Positions 1 to 8,575 of a stretch of 64,000 nt of DNA are shown piece by piece. Made by a program: the position numbers and the translations under genes. The notes below the pieces were generated by a model. It was not told the DNA's origin and made no database searches. It was given only the letters and a program-made list of their open reading frames with translations. Within the stretch, counting starts at the first letter, position 1. The number at the start of each line of letters is the position of its first letter. Source of the stretch: Psychrilyobacter atlanticus DSM 19335 (GTDB taxonomy: Bacteria; Fusobacteriota; Fusobacteriia; Fusobacteriales; Fusobacteriaceae); NCBI RefSeq assembly GCF_000426625.1, contig NZ_KE384548.1:964703-1028702 (forward strand), given 5' to 3'.

Positions 1-639
1 ACTGTTACTGATTTTCCTGCTTCTATTTCCGGTAATGTTACTCCGGTTTTTATGTTTCCTGTTGCTCCTACTAAATTCGGCGCTGTCTGTCCATCAAAGA
101 ACTTTGAGTCTAATAGGTCTGTTAATACTGCGCCTACTACTTTTACACTTGAATTATTCGTTACCTTTATTGCATATGTTAATTTCTCATCTGCTTCGGC
201 TATATCATTCGTATTTGCATCTGTTACTGTTTTTTCTACTAATAAATTTGTTTTAGCTGTTGCACTTTCTATTGCTGTCTTCGTAATATTTGAATCTTTC
301 GTTGTACCTCCATATGATACCGTTGCCATATTATCTATTGTTTCTCCCGGTACTGTATTTAATGGATATATTGCTTTCAATTCAAAACTTACTGTTACTG
401 ATTTTCCTGCTTCTATTTCCGGTAATGTTACTCCGGTTTTTATGTTTCCTGTTGCTCCTACTAAATTCGTCGCTGTCTGTCCATCAAAGAACTTTGAGTC
501 TAATAGGTCTGTTAATACTGCGCCTACTACTTTTACACTTGAATTATTCGTTACCTTTATTGCATATGTTAATTTCTCATCTGCTTCGGCTACATCATTC
601 GTATTTGCATCTGTTACTGTTTTTTCTACTAATAAATTT
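1..639. repeat. 390-bp tandem module repeat inside the adhesin gene
   Basis: Bases 1-249 recur at 391-639 with two mismatches that I can find (80 versus 470, 203 versus 593). The period is 390 bp, or 130 codons. The copies diverge sharply at 250/640. The array runs off the left edge, so more copies are likely. Confidence 0.93.
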
Positions 640-2630
640 ATAATAGATAAACCCTTTACTGTTGCTGGTTCTGTTATAGGTGTTAATACTTTACTGTCAA
701 TAGTATTCGCATTAAATGTCGCAGGATATACTATCGTTCCAGCATTTAAATCATCTTGCGTTACTGTATGTGTTACTTCTGCTACTGCTTTTTCTCCCGG
801 TAACAATACTGTTTTTGTTGGATCAATTAATTTAATCCCACCTGTATTGTCTTTATCTGTAATCTTAATATCTTTTAAAGTACCTGTACCAGTATTTTCT
901 AGTGTCACTGTATAAGTTACAACATCTCCTACTTTGCTATATTCAGTAACAACTGATTTATCATCTTTATCTGTGATCGTTGGTGTATTACTTACTTTAA
1001 ACTTATACGTTGCTGGAATTCCAGTAGCTATAGCTGTCGCACTCTTTCCTATTACGTTTCCATCTGGTTTTACAGCTCTAAAGTTTGCAGTATTTATTAC
1101 CTTTCCATTATCCACATCATCTTGAGTTACTATATATTCTCCAGTTCCTATAGCTATTTCTCCATCTTCTTCTCCCTGTTTTGGTGGTAAAAGTATTGTT
1201 TTGTCCAATTGAACACCTGGTACCTTTAAATCTGAGATAGATACATCTTTTAATGTTTGAGTTCCCGTATTGGTTATACTGAATTTATATACAATTATAT
1301 CTCCTGCTTTTGTATAGTTTTCTTTTGTCTTTGTATAGTCTTCTCCATCCTTTATATGATCTATTCTTTTAGTTACTTCCAATCCCTCAACTATATTTGC
1401 GTATACTGTTGCTTCTGCAGCTGCATAAAGATATTCTTTAGGGTCGCTGCCTTTTTTTGTCGCCTCTACCGCTGCAGTTCTTACTATACTCCCTTTATCT
1501 ATATCGCCTTGTGTTATACTTCCTTCTATACTCGAATCAAGAACTGTTTTAGTTCCATATGTTACAACACTCTGACCAGCTTTAAGTTCGTCCCATGTGC
1601 TTTGTACAAGTCCGATATCAGATTCTCCTGCATTATCTGATATATCTATACCATCCTTCAATTTGATATTGGTAAGAGTTTCCCCCCCTGTATTTGTTAT
1701 TGTTATTTTATATTTAACGGTATCTCCTAATTTATAGTTATTTCCACTAACAACCTCTTTCTTTATGTCTAATTTATAATCATTTGTCGGTATAGTTCCT
1801 CTGACTATAGGGTTACGAAATTTATGTTCATTCATCCATTGCCCTGTTGATGAAGTAAATCCAAAATAAACGTATCTCCCTCCTAAATATTCCCCTACAA
1901 TATCTCCAAAGTAAGTATCTGTATAAGTTTTTATTCCATCCCTAAAAGTATATTTAAATGTTTTAGACGAAGCATCCCAATCAAAGGTAACCTTATGCCA
2001 CTCTCCATCTTCCATTTCATCTATTTCTTTATAAGATGTTCCACCTTTAATTCCAGAATTTCTAGTAGTTCCAATTTCTCCCTCAGCTATAAAAGCAATA
2101 TGGTCCTTTATTAAATCCCCCATTATATCACTAGGGCATTGTGGGTCATAATTAGGATTTGTATAAGTATCAAATTTAACTCCAAAGGATTTTTCAAATT
2201 TTCCTCCTAAGTCGTTTCTACCACCATAACCTATATTTTGTCCATTTCTAGCATAGTTCATATCTTTATAATCCGAAGATTTAAAAGCAAAGGCCATTCC
2301 ATCTGCTCCTATATCAATGTTTCCATTTACATCAACATATGATGAATCCGTACTACGGTTGGGATATTGAGTCTCATAATCTTTAAGACTCATCGTTTTC
2401 CTGTTCCCCAAATATATCTCATATTCAAAATGAAAATCTTCATTTAAATCAAACATATTCCGTGACCAGACTGCACCGACTTTATACCCTTCATCAGGGG
2501 TTATCCTTACCTCACTTCCACTTTTTACCGCATCTTCATAGTATAGAAAATTACTGTAGTTTCCATTAACCTCTTTCCCCCATAATGACATTGATATAAC
2601 TAATAAAAACAATAAAACTATTTTCTTCAT
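1..2630 (-). CDS. Lectin-domain repeat surface adhesin (C-terminus beyond window)
   Basis: An open frame runs from an ATG at 2630 to the window edge (876 codons, no stop), so the gene is partial. It begins with a signal peptide (MKKIVLLFLLVISMSLWG). Residues about 25-270 look like an L-type (legume-like) lectin domain, with GADGMAFAF, SFGVKFDTY, DHIAF, GEWHKVTFDWD and YFGFTSSTG in family order. From about residue 283 follow DUF11-like beta-sandwich modules of about 130 residues (starts near 283, 411, 540, 661, 791), with motifs such as GDTVKYKITITNTG and a late VTQDD turn. The last two modules seen are almost identical at DNA level. Likely an exported carbohydrate-binding adhesin; how it is anchored is not visible. 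It is read from a promoter at 3039-3067 through two tandem c-di-GMP-I riboswitches. Plus-strand frames opposite it are shadows. Confidence 0.88.
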   Translation of the reverse strand, partial: MKKIVLLFLLVISMSLWGKEVNGNYSNFLYYEDAVKSGSEVRITPDEGYKVGAVWSRNMFDLNEDFHFEYEIYLGNRKTMSLKDYETQYPNRSTDSSYVDVNGNIDIGADGMAFAFKSSDYKDMNYARNGQNIGYGGRNDLGGKFEKSFGVKFDTYTNPNYDPQCPSDIMGDLIKDHIAFIAEGEIGTTRNSGIKGGTSYKEIDEMEDGEWHKVTFDWDASSKTFKYTFRDGIKTYTDTYFGDIVGEYLGGRYVYFGFTSSTGQWMNEHKFRNPIVRGTIPTNDYKLDIKKEVVSGNNYKLGDTVKYKITITNTGGETLTNIKLKDGIDISDNAGESDIGLVQSTWDELKAGQSVVTYGTKTVLDSSIEGSITQGDIDKGSIVRTAAVEATKKGSDPKEYLYAAAEATVYANIVEGLEVTKRIDHIKDGEDYTKTKENYTKAGDIIVYKFSITNTGTQTLKDVSISDLKVPGVQLDKTILLPPKQGEEDGEIAIGTGEYIVTQDDVDNGKVINTANFRAVKPDGNVIGKSATAIATGIPATYKFKVSNTPTITDKDDKSVVTEYSKVGDVVTYTVTLENTGTGTLKDIKITDKDNTGGIKLIDPTKTVLLPGEKAVAEVTHTVTQDDLNAGTIVYPATFNANTIDSKVLTPITEPATVKGLSIINLLVEKTVTDANTNDVAEADEKLTYAIKVTNNSSVKVVGAVLTDLLDSKFFDGQTATNLVGATGNIKTGVTLPEIEAGKSVTVSFELKAIYPLNTVPGETIDNMATVSYGGTTKDSNITKTAIESATAKTNLLVEKTVTDANTNDIAEADEKLTYAIKVTNNSSVKVVGAVLTDLLDSKFFDGQTAPNLVGATGNIKTGVTLPEIEAGKSVT

Positions 2631-2751
2631 CTTTCCTTCTCCCCTAGTAAACTTAATATTTTATTCTATATCTATTTTAAATTCATAATTCCAAAGATTA
2701 AAAAATCCTTAATGTAACCTAAAAAATAAGCTAACAACCGTTATTTTATAT

Positions 2752-2778
2752 AAAAAAATACAGATCCCGTAAGATCTG
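2752..2778 (-). terminator. Terminator of the promoter-proximal-to-gene riboswitch
   Basis: On the minus strand a CAGATC/GATCTG stem (2761-2778) with a six-base loop is followed by a T-rich run. It directly follows the aptamer 3' end, as expected for a transcriptional expression platform. Whether ligand opens or closes it cannot be read by eye. Confidence 0.7.
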
Positions 2779-2844
2779 CAACTGGCTGCCATTTTAAAGG
2801 CCCTTTAGTTTTGCGTCACAGGATTTCTCCTGTTTTGCCAAAAA
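2779..2844 (-). promoter_or_regulatory. Cyclic-di-GMP-I (GEMM-I) riboswitch, copy 2
   Basis: Minus-strand RNA shows the class I core in order: GGCAAAAC, a CAGGA-GAAA-UCCUG hairpin with GNRA loop, GUGACGCAAA, GGGCCU, then AUGGCAGCCAGUUGC. It is nearest the adhesin start (2630). Compared with copy 1 the tetraloop stem has changed on both sides (CAGGA/UCCUG versus CAGAG/CUCUG), so covariation within the window supports the fold. Confidence 0.9.
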
Positions 2845-2920
2845 TTATATTTTTTATTCTTTAAAAATTAAAAATTCCTTAAACAACCTAAAAATAAGCT
2901 AACAACTGTTTTTTTTCATA

Positions 2921-2946
2921 AAAAAATACAGATCTCGTAAGATCTG
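2921..2946 (-). terminator. Terminator of the upstream riboswitch copy
   Basis: CAGATC/GATCTG stem at 2929-2946 followed on the minus strand by TATTTTTTTATG. It matches the hairpin behind the second riboswitch except at one loop base, so each aptamer seems to own a terminator. Confidence 0.7.
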
Positions 2947-3014
2947 CAACTGGCTGCCATTTTAAAGGCCCTTTAGTTTTGCGTCACAGAGTTTCCTCTG
3001 CTTTGCCAAAAATG
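2947..3014 (-). promoter_or_regulatory. Cyclic-di-GMP-I (GEMM-I) riboswitch, copy 1
   Basis: First aptamer met by RNA polymerase. On the minus strand it has GGCAAAGC, a CAGAG-GAAA-CUCUG hairpin, GUGACGCAAA, GGGCCU and AUGGCAGCCAGUUGC, the conserved elements of the class I c-di-GMP aptamer. The aptamer, terminator and about 50 further bases are duplicated: 2697-2860 resembles 2866-3027. Confidence 0.9.
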
Positions 3015-3038
3015 ATATTTTTTATTTTTCCACCTAAT

Positions 3039-3067
3039 AGGATAACATTTTCTATATATATTTTCAA
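3039..3067 (-). promoter_or_regulatory. Promoter of the adhesin transcript
   Basis: Minus strand TTGAAA (3062-3067), 17-bp spacer, TATCCT (3039-3044) with an extended TG. Transcription would start near 3032, just before the first riboswitch, leaving a leader of about 400 nt before the start codon. Confidence 0.75.
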
Positions 3068-3100
3068 GATTTTTATGAAAAATGTATGTATTATTTAGAA

Positions 3101-3140
3101 ATAAAAAAAATGAATTCTATATTTTATAGAACTCATTCTT
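3101..3140 (-). terminator. Terminator after the NusG-II domain gene
   Basis: Inverted repeat of about 12 bp (AATGAATTCTATA paired with TATAGAACTCATT, one G-T pair) followed on the minus strand by ATTTTTTTTATTT. It ends the psd/NusG-II transcript ahead of the adhesin promoter. Confidence 0.75.
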
Positions 3141-3162
3141 TTCATTATATTTTAAACAGTCT

Positions 3163-3537
3163 CTATCGCAGGATAAAATCCACCTCATCCTCTTCTTTTC
3201 CTACTATCTTTATTAAAAGTTTATCCGGAACTCCTATAATAGTCTGCCCAGATCTCTCTATCCACCCCTGCTTGACACATAACTTCCTCGGTGAATACGA
3301 AGAAGTTACCCTTATCTTATTATCTTTTAATTTTATTCCTACTCCTCCAATATCTGTATCAACATAGAATTCCTTCTCTGCTTTTTGGAGTTTATATGTG
3401 TATTTCAATTGATTATTTACATATATTTCAGCTCTCTCTGCCTTAGTTTCCTTAATTTTATGGACATTCATGCCTAAAGTCAAAAAAATCCCTATGATCA
3501 ATCCATAGATTATCAGATCTCCCCTTTTAAAATACAT
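3163..3537 (-). CDS. NusG domain II-containing protein
   Basis: 124 aa with one N-terminal membrane segment (about residues 8-24) and an extracytoplasmic beta-rich domain typical of the stand-alone NusG_II family (Pfam PF07009), with VTSSYSPRKLCVKQGWI and the closing TIIGVPDKLLIKIVG. The family's role is not established; despite the name it is not the transcription factor NusG. It starts 2 bp after psd, so the two genes are co-transcribed. Confidence 0.8.
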   Translation of the reverse strand: MYFKRGDLIIYGLIIGIFLTLGMNVHKIKETKAERAEIYVNNQLKYTYKLQKAEKEFYVDTDIGGVGIKLKDNKIRVTSSYSPRKLCVKQGWIERSGQTIIGVPDKLLIKIVGKEEDEVDFILR

Positions 3538-3538
3538 C

Positions 3539-4423
3539 TTATTCTCCTATTTTTTCACCCATATAAACCTTAGTTTCATAGCCATTTTTTGTATTCTTTA
3601 AAATATCATCATCTATCCTAACCTTACCTTTTTCAAACAACAACAGTACCGAAGATCCACCAAAGGTAAAGTACCCCTTTTCCTCTCCTTTTTTTATATC
3701 GCTATTAGGAGTATAGGTCTGTTCAATTCCTCCTACCATGGTAGCTCCTATCTCTGAAATCAAAATATCCCCATATTCACTGGTTTTCAGTGTAGTCAAT
3801 TCTCTCTTATTTTCACAGAATACTCCAAAATTATCTTTTATTGCATAGGGGGATACAGAATAATAATATCCATCTATTTTATTTCTACTGCCAATTTCTC
3901 CAGCAGCAGGAAAATGATATCTATGATAATCTGCAGGGGCTAACCTTACAACTATCATACTTCCACCCCTGTATTTTTCCCACAACTCTTTATTATTCAG
4001 ATATTTTTCTAAACAAAATTCAGTCCCTTTCACAAAGAATTTATCCCAATCATTGATCTCTTGAAATCCTATTGCCTTTCCATCAGCAGGAGAAACCAAT
4101 CCATCCTCTATTTTTCTTGCATTGGGCTTTAGCTTTCTGTAAAAAAAATCATTAAATGAAGTAAATTCTCCTACTTTCTTTTGAGATTCACTCATATCTA
4201 TATGATTATCCCTCACAAAATCTTCTATCTTATTGATTGAAGTTTTTTGATCCATCAATTTCCCATAAAAAGAAGACAAACATTTTCTCTTTACCAGCAA
4301 TTCCAAAGGTAGTTTCCCAAATGGATTATGGTATAAAAATTTTAAAAAACTTTCTCCCGGGACATTTTCAACCAATATCTTATTTGTTTTTCTATCTATA
4401 TATTCAATCTTATCTAATTTCAT
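3539..4423 (-). CDS. psd: Phosphatidylserine decarboxylase proenzyme
   Basis: 294 aa. Converts phosphatidylserine to phosphatidylethanolamine at the inner membrane. Visible family motifs are VSPADG, RLAPADYHRYHFPAAG (about 162-176) and, near the C-terminus, FTFGGSSVLLLFEKG. The GGSS at about 255-258 is the self-cleavage site whose serine becomes the pyruvoyl cofactor; the usual form is LGST. Length is right for the class II bacterial enzyme. First gene of a two-gene transcript; an extended -10 (TGATATAAT on the minus strand, 4471-4476) lies about 50 bp upstream. Confidence 0.95.
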   Translation of the reverse strand: MKLDKIEYIDRKTNKILVENVPGESFLKFLYHNPFGKLPLELLVKRKCLSSFYGKLMDQKTSINKIEDFVRDNHIDMSESQKKVGEFTSFNDFFYRKLKPNARKIEDGLVSPADGKAIGFQEINDWDKFFVKGTEFCLEKYLNNKELWEKYRGGSMIVVRLAPADYHRYHFPAAGEIGSRNKIDGYYYSVSPYAIKDNFGVFCENKRELTTLKTSEYGDILISEIGATMVGGIEQTYTPNSDIKKGEEKGYFTFGGSSVLLLFEKGKVRIDDDILKNTKNGYETKVYMGEKIGE

Positions 4424-4776
4424 ATTTTATCTCTCCTATCAACTCTTAGTTTTTAATGGTTATCTCATATATTATATCATAAAAACACATGTATTTAAAA
4501 AATATTACATTTCATATGAATTTTATAGTGATCTTTATCTTTTTTATTTTTAAATAACTTATATTATCAAATTCAATTCAATATTTAAAAGATTATTTAA
4601 TCAATTTTATGTTTTTTAACCAAATAAAAATTCATTTTTTCAGAGCCAATTTAAACCTAAAAAAATATAATATAGACTATAAAGTCAATACGTTATATAA
4701 ATATTTTTTTTACTCCCTGTAATTTTTTCTTTAATTATATTAAAAAATATAATTACATTTTTATATTATTTTATCA

Positions 4777-4805
4777 TTGCTTTATTCTTACAAAAATGTT
4801 ACAAT
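4777..4805 (+). promoter_or_regulatory. Promoter of the chaperone-usher operon
   Basis: TTGCTT (4777-4782), 17-bp spacer, TACAAT (4800-4805) with extended TG. An inverted repeat TTACAAAA (4788-4795) / TTTTGTAA (4807-4814) straddles the -10 and the likely start near 4812 and could be an operator. The rest of the 4424-4776 gap is very AT-rich; beyond the psd -10 I see nothing in it. Confidence 0.6.
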
Positions 4806-4874
4806 CTTTTGTAAAAACTTAAATTTCAATTAAAAAATAATTAAAAAAACTAACTTAAATAGGGGGAATCATTT

Positions 4875-5546
4875 ATGAAAAAAATAATAGTAAGTCTATT
4901 AGTAGGTTTAACTGTCTCAGCCAATGTCTTTGCCATATCAATATCACCTAAGATAATCGAAGCTAAATTAGTTAATCAAGAAGTATTCAAGGAAATCAGG
5001 GTAAAAAATGATACCAATACTCCAAAGAGATATAAAGTATCCATAATCAAACCTATTAATATTGGTTCTGATGATTATTATATCGGGAATCATATAGAAT
5101 TTTATCCTCCCATACTAAACTTAAAACCCAATGACACTAAATCAATAAAATTACTTATAGAAGACTTTAAAGACCTTCAAGATGGTGAATATAGATGTTA
5201 TTTATCCCTCGATGAAATAACACCTTCAAATGCAAAGGGAATATCCATAAGGATAAATTTGAACTCTGCCATCTATGCCAATAAGGGAAAATTAAATAAA
5301 AGTCTCGAAATTAATGACTTTAAAATTAATGATACCCACGTCCAAGGAGTCATAGAAAATAAGGGGAATACGTCACTAAAGATCATAGCAAGATATCTAA
5401 TGGATGACGGGACTACAGTCGATCATGAGTTTTTTATTGGAAGAAAGGGAAATCACGACCTTAAGTATAATGGAAAAAATAAGGTTGTTCAAGTGGATTT
5501 ACTGGACAGGGACACTAAGAAACATATAAAAACATTAAAAATTTAA
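4875..5546 (+). CDS. PapD-like periplasmic pilus chaperone
   Basis: 223 aa with a signal peptide cleaved after NVFA. The mature start (ISISPKIIEAKLVNQEVFKEIRVKND) and the following immunoglobulin-like strands match pilus chaperones, as does a hydrophobic alternating stretch near 85-100 (YPPILNLKPNDTKSIKLLI) where family members carry the G1 strand that completes the pilin fold. Length fits (CfaA-type chaperones are about 220-240 aa). First gene of a four-gene operon, with an AGGGGG ribosome site. Function is inferred from fold pattern and neighbours; sequence divergence is high. Confidence 0.72.
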   Translation: MKKIIVSLLVGLTVSANVFAISISPKIIEAKLVNQEVFKEIRVKNDTNTPKRYKVSIIKPINIGSDDYYIGNHIEFYPPILNLKPNDTKSIKLLIEDFKDLQDGEYRCYLSLDEITPSNAKGISIRINLNSAIYANKGKLNKSLEINDFKINDTHVQGVIENKGNTSLKIIARYLMDDGTTVDHEFFIGRKGNHDLKYNGKNKVVQVDLLDRDTKKHIKTLKI

Positions 5547-5562
5547 AATAGGAGGAAAATTT

Positions 5563-5946
5563 ATGAAAAAATTATTATTAGGAGCGTTACTGGTTGTGGG
5601 GTCGATAAGTTATGGAGAAGCCACTGCTTCGACAGAGGTAAAAATTACAGCAAATGTTGTGGCAACAGGTTCAATAGAAGTTCGACAGGGTGACGCAAAA
5701 GTAACAGACCTTGTCTATGATGGTACTGAAGAAGTACTCAATGTTGTATTTACAAGTACCAATAAGACTACATTACAGACAATAACCGCAAAGGATATTA
5801 CCATGAAGAATGGTGATGAAAATGAACAGTTTTTAATATCTGTCAATGCGAATAATAGCTCAGTAACTCTAGAAAAACAAGATCTCACAAAAGTAGATGA
5901 TGGAAACTTTAATGGAACACTTATTGTTAAGGCTACATATCAATAA
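5563..5946 (+). CDS. Putative major pilin subunit
   Basis: 127 aa, signal peptide cleaved near SISYG. The mature protein is small, beta-rich and cysteine-free; it begins with an alternating hydrophobic strand (EVKITANVVATGSIEV) and ends NFNGTLIVKATYQ. Both ends resemble class 5 (CFA/I-type) pilins, where the N-terminal strand is donated to the neighbouring subunit. It lies between chaperone and usher genes, the position of cfaB in the CFA/I operon. A strong AGGAGG and a 106-bp gap before the usher suggest high separate expression. Assignment rests on context plus pattern. Confidence 0.65.
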   Translation: MKKLLLGALLVVGSISYGEATASTEVKITANVVATGSIEVRQGDAKVTDLVYDGTEEVLNVVFTSTNKTTLQTITAKDITMKNGDENEQFLISVNANNSSVTLEKQDLTKVDDGNFNGTLIVKATYQ

Positions 5947-6052
5947 AAATTTAATGGGGTACCTAGTATCCCATTATTTATATTCAAGTTATATTTTATA
6001 AACAAATAAAATTACACTCTGGTATTTTAAACATTGTAACAAGGAGAGATCG

Positions 6053-8575
6053 ATGAAAAAAAGAATTTTAATTGTGGCTTTATTTATTTTTAGCTGCCTT
6101 ACCTATTCCAATGAAGAAATCCCCTTAACTCTTAAGGTTAAATCCTATGAACAGGGGTTTTTTAAAGTTATTAAATCAGACAGCAATAAAATATATCTGA
6201 GTTTTTCAAAATTCTTGTCGGTCATTGAAAGCAATGGATATACAAATAATAATGGGTTGCTTAAGGCAGAGGTGAACAGCAGCGATTTTATCATTGTTGA
6301 TACGAATAAACAGACGATCTTATTTAATAATAATAAACAAAATTTCTTAAAAGAAGACCTTATGACTATCAACAAGGATATATATATATCCACCGATATA
6401 TTGGGAATTCTGGGAGAAGTTAAATACGATGAAAATTCACTGACCCTTGAATTACAGCCGAACTTTGAATTAAAATATGAAACTATGAATCTTATATACA
6501 ATAAGAGAACTAATCTGGAAAATAATAATAATAAACCAAAAAAACTGAGAGGCAGAACAATATTTATAGAAAATAAAATATTTACCCTAGGAAGGTTAAA
6601 ACTTAACTATGAAAATTCAGATTTGGGAAATGGTTTCGACAACGATACCCTGTCAATTGATTATACAAATAGATTATTATATGGAAATTTTAACACCTCA
6701 TTGGATCTTACCGATGGAGTAGATTGGGATACCTGGAATCTTAAATATGATAAATCATTTTTACCTTTTTTAAAAAATAAAGAACTAATCTTTGGGGACA
6801 GCTACACTCAAAATGACAACCTGTCCAACCATGAAATAAGGGGAATAAGTCTTAAATCTGCTAAATTTACCACACAATATGGGAAAACCGATATAACAGG
6901 TTATAGCAACAATGGGAATATAGTTGAGTTGTATAAAAATAATCGACTTTATGAATATCAAAAAGTTAAAAATGGGAAATATATTTTTAAAGATATAGAC
7001 GTATCCAGTGATACAGATCTCAAAGTAAGAATATATGATGAGAATAATAACTATACAGAAGAATTTATTACGGTAAAATCATTTGCCGAGATACAGGAAA
7101 AAGGACAATGGGACTATCAGTTTAACTATGGAGAAAACCGGGACATCGATCAAGATCAGCTCGATCTCAGATTATTATATGGTGTTGCTAACAGACTTAC
7201 TGTAGGGGGAGGATATCACCAGCTGGCAAATAGATACATCCCGAAAGATGAAAATAAATTTATTGAAGGTATAGGAATCTGCAGGTTATCAACTAAGATA
7301 CTTCCAACCACTGCTAAGGCAACCTACCAGCAAAACTTAAAAACCGAAAAGATAAATAAATTTATAGAAATAAAAAGTGAACTTTTGGGGCACGATATAA
7401 CCATTGAAAGCAGAGATTATGAATATCTACTGGAAGACTATTATAAAAAAATAAGTCTCAGAGCAAACAACAGGATAGGAGACTATTCCTACCGCCTTGA
7501 AACAACGAAAGAATATTACGATCTCTATAAGATAAATGAATTAGATGTTCAGGCTACAAGGTATTTCGACAGATCCTATATAGAGATTGGAAGTGATTAT
7601 GAGGAATATGACGGCAGAGATATCAATAAAACCACATTGAATTTAAAAATTTCAAAGTCATTTACTGAATTGACAGCTATTTTAGAAGCTTCCAACACCT
7701 GGAAAAATAATAGAAAAGATGAAAAAGAAGTCGGCCTGAGGATACAAAATTACTCTTCTGATTCCCCACTGGAATATAGTTTGTTTTCCAATACGGACCT
7801 GAATAAAAAGTATGAAGTAGGACTTGAAATTTCATATGACCTATACAGCGGCATTACCGGACTGTTTAATATGATCGGGGATGACGGTAAGGATCATTCT
7901 ACAGTAGGAGTAAGGATTGAAAAAACAGTTATCCTCGAAAAACCACTGGCCAACACCAAATCCACCAATATTGAAAACAGCTGGATCTATGGAAAGGTTT
8001 TTAAAGATAATAATGGAAACGGTATTATGGATCCGGGAGAAGAACCCATGGAAGGATTCATAAAGGTCAATGGTAAAAAATACATTGTCAATAAAAAAGG
8101 TGAGTATCTCATAGATAATGTAAGCGACTATGATTATACTACCTTAGATCTATCCCGGTATAAAATAAACCATATGTACAGAGTTAAGGACGAACAAATC
8201 AATGTCTATGGAAAGTCCGGAGCAGGATTGAAATTGGATATTCCTGTAAAAAGAATTATGAGTATAAGTGGTGAGGTAGTTACAAATAATATGTCGTTAT
8301 TAAAGGATACCTATGTGCAGCTCTTAAAAGGTAATAAAATTGTCAAAGAGGTCAAAGTTGATTGGGATGGTTTCTATATGTTCGAAGAGATAACAGCCTA
8401 TAATTATGATTTAAAAGTTGTATATAAAGGTTTGGAAAAATATGAAATCGACAGGAATGTTCTTAAACTGGATATCCACAATAAATCTTATATAGATAAT
8501 ATTACTTTTAAAATTATGGGAGAGGAGGAAAATAATGAAGAGACTAATTATAATGTTATTCTTAGTTGTAACTAG
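6053..8575 (+). CDS. Outer-membrane pilus usher
   Basis: 840 aa, signal peptide ending near LTYS. Residues about 20-140 form a periplasmic N-terminal domain, followed by a long beta-barrel region of alternating short strands. The stretch NGNIVELYKNNRLYEYQKVKNGKYIFKDIDV near 283-313 looks like the usher plug/middle domain. Near 650-680, GKVFKDNNGNGIMDPGEEP resembles an SdrD-B-like calcium-binding module, followed by further C-terminal beta domains. Length matches CfaC-type ushers (about 870). It would assemble and secrete the pilin upstream. Its 3' end overlaps the next gene by 41 bp, implying translational coupling. Confidence 0.75.
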   Translation: MKKRILIVALFIFSCLTYSNEEIPLTLKVKSYEQGFFKVIKSDSNKIYLSFSKFLSVIESNGYTNNNGLLKAEVNSSDFIIVDTNKQTILFNNNKQNFLKEDLMTINKDIYISTDILGILGEVKYDENSLTLELQPNFELKYETMNLIYNKRTNLENNNNKPKKLRGRTIFIENKIFTLGRLKLNYENSDLGNGFDNDTLSIDYTNRLLYGNFNTSLDLTDGVDWDTWNLKYDKSFLPFLKNKELIFGDSYTQNDNLSNHEIRGISLKSAKFTTQYGKTDITGYSNNGNIVELYKNNRLYEYQKVKNGKYIFKDIDVSSDTDLKVRIYDENNNYTEEFITVKSFAEIQEKGQWDYQFNYGENRDIDQDQLDLRLLYGVANRLTVGGGYHQLANRYIPKDENKFIEGIGICRLSTKILPTTAKATYQQNLKTEKINKFIEIKSELLGHDITIESRDYEYLLEDYYKKISLRANNRIGDYSYRLETTKEYYDLYKINELDVQATRYFDRSYIEIGSDYEEYDGRDINKTTLNLKISKSFTELTAILEASNTWKNNRKDEKEVGLRIQNYSSDSPLEYSLFSNTDLNKKYEVGLEISYDLYSGITGLFNMIGDDGKDHSTVGVRIEKTVILEKPLANTKSTNIENSWIYGKVFKDNNGNGIMDPGEEPMEGFIKVNGKKYIVNKKGEYLIDNVSDYDYTTLDLSRYKINHMYRVKDEQINVYGKSGAGLKLDIPVKRIMSISGEVVTNNMSLLKDTYVQLLKGNKIVKEVKVDWDGFYMFEEITAYNYDLKVVYKGLEKYEIDRNVLKLDIHNKSYIDNITFKIMGEEENNEETNYNVILSCN

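Noticed and set aside
1-639. Periodic repeat as a CRISPR array
   Set aside because: The repeat unit is 390 bp, keeps an open frame and lacks short repeats with unique spacers.
52-1640. Plus-strand frames of 287 and 127 codons at the left end
   Set aside because: They are opposite the adhesin gene and repeat with its modules; the minus strand has signal peptide, lectin domain, ribosome site, promoter and riboswitches.
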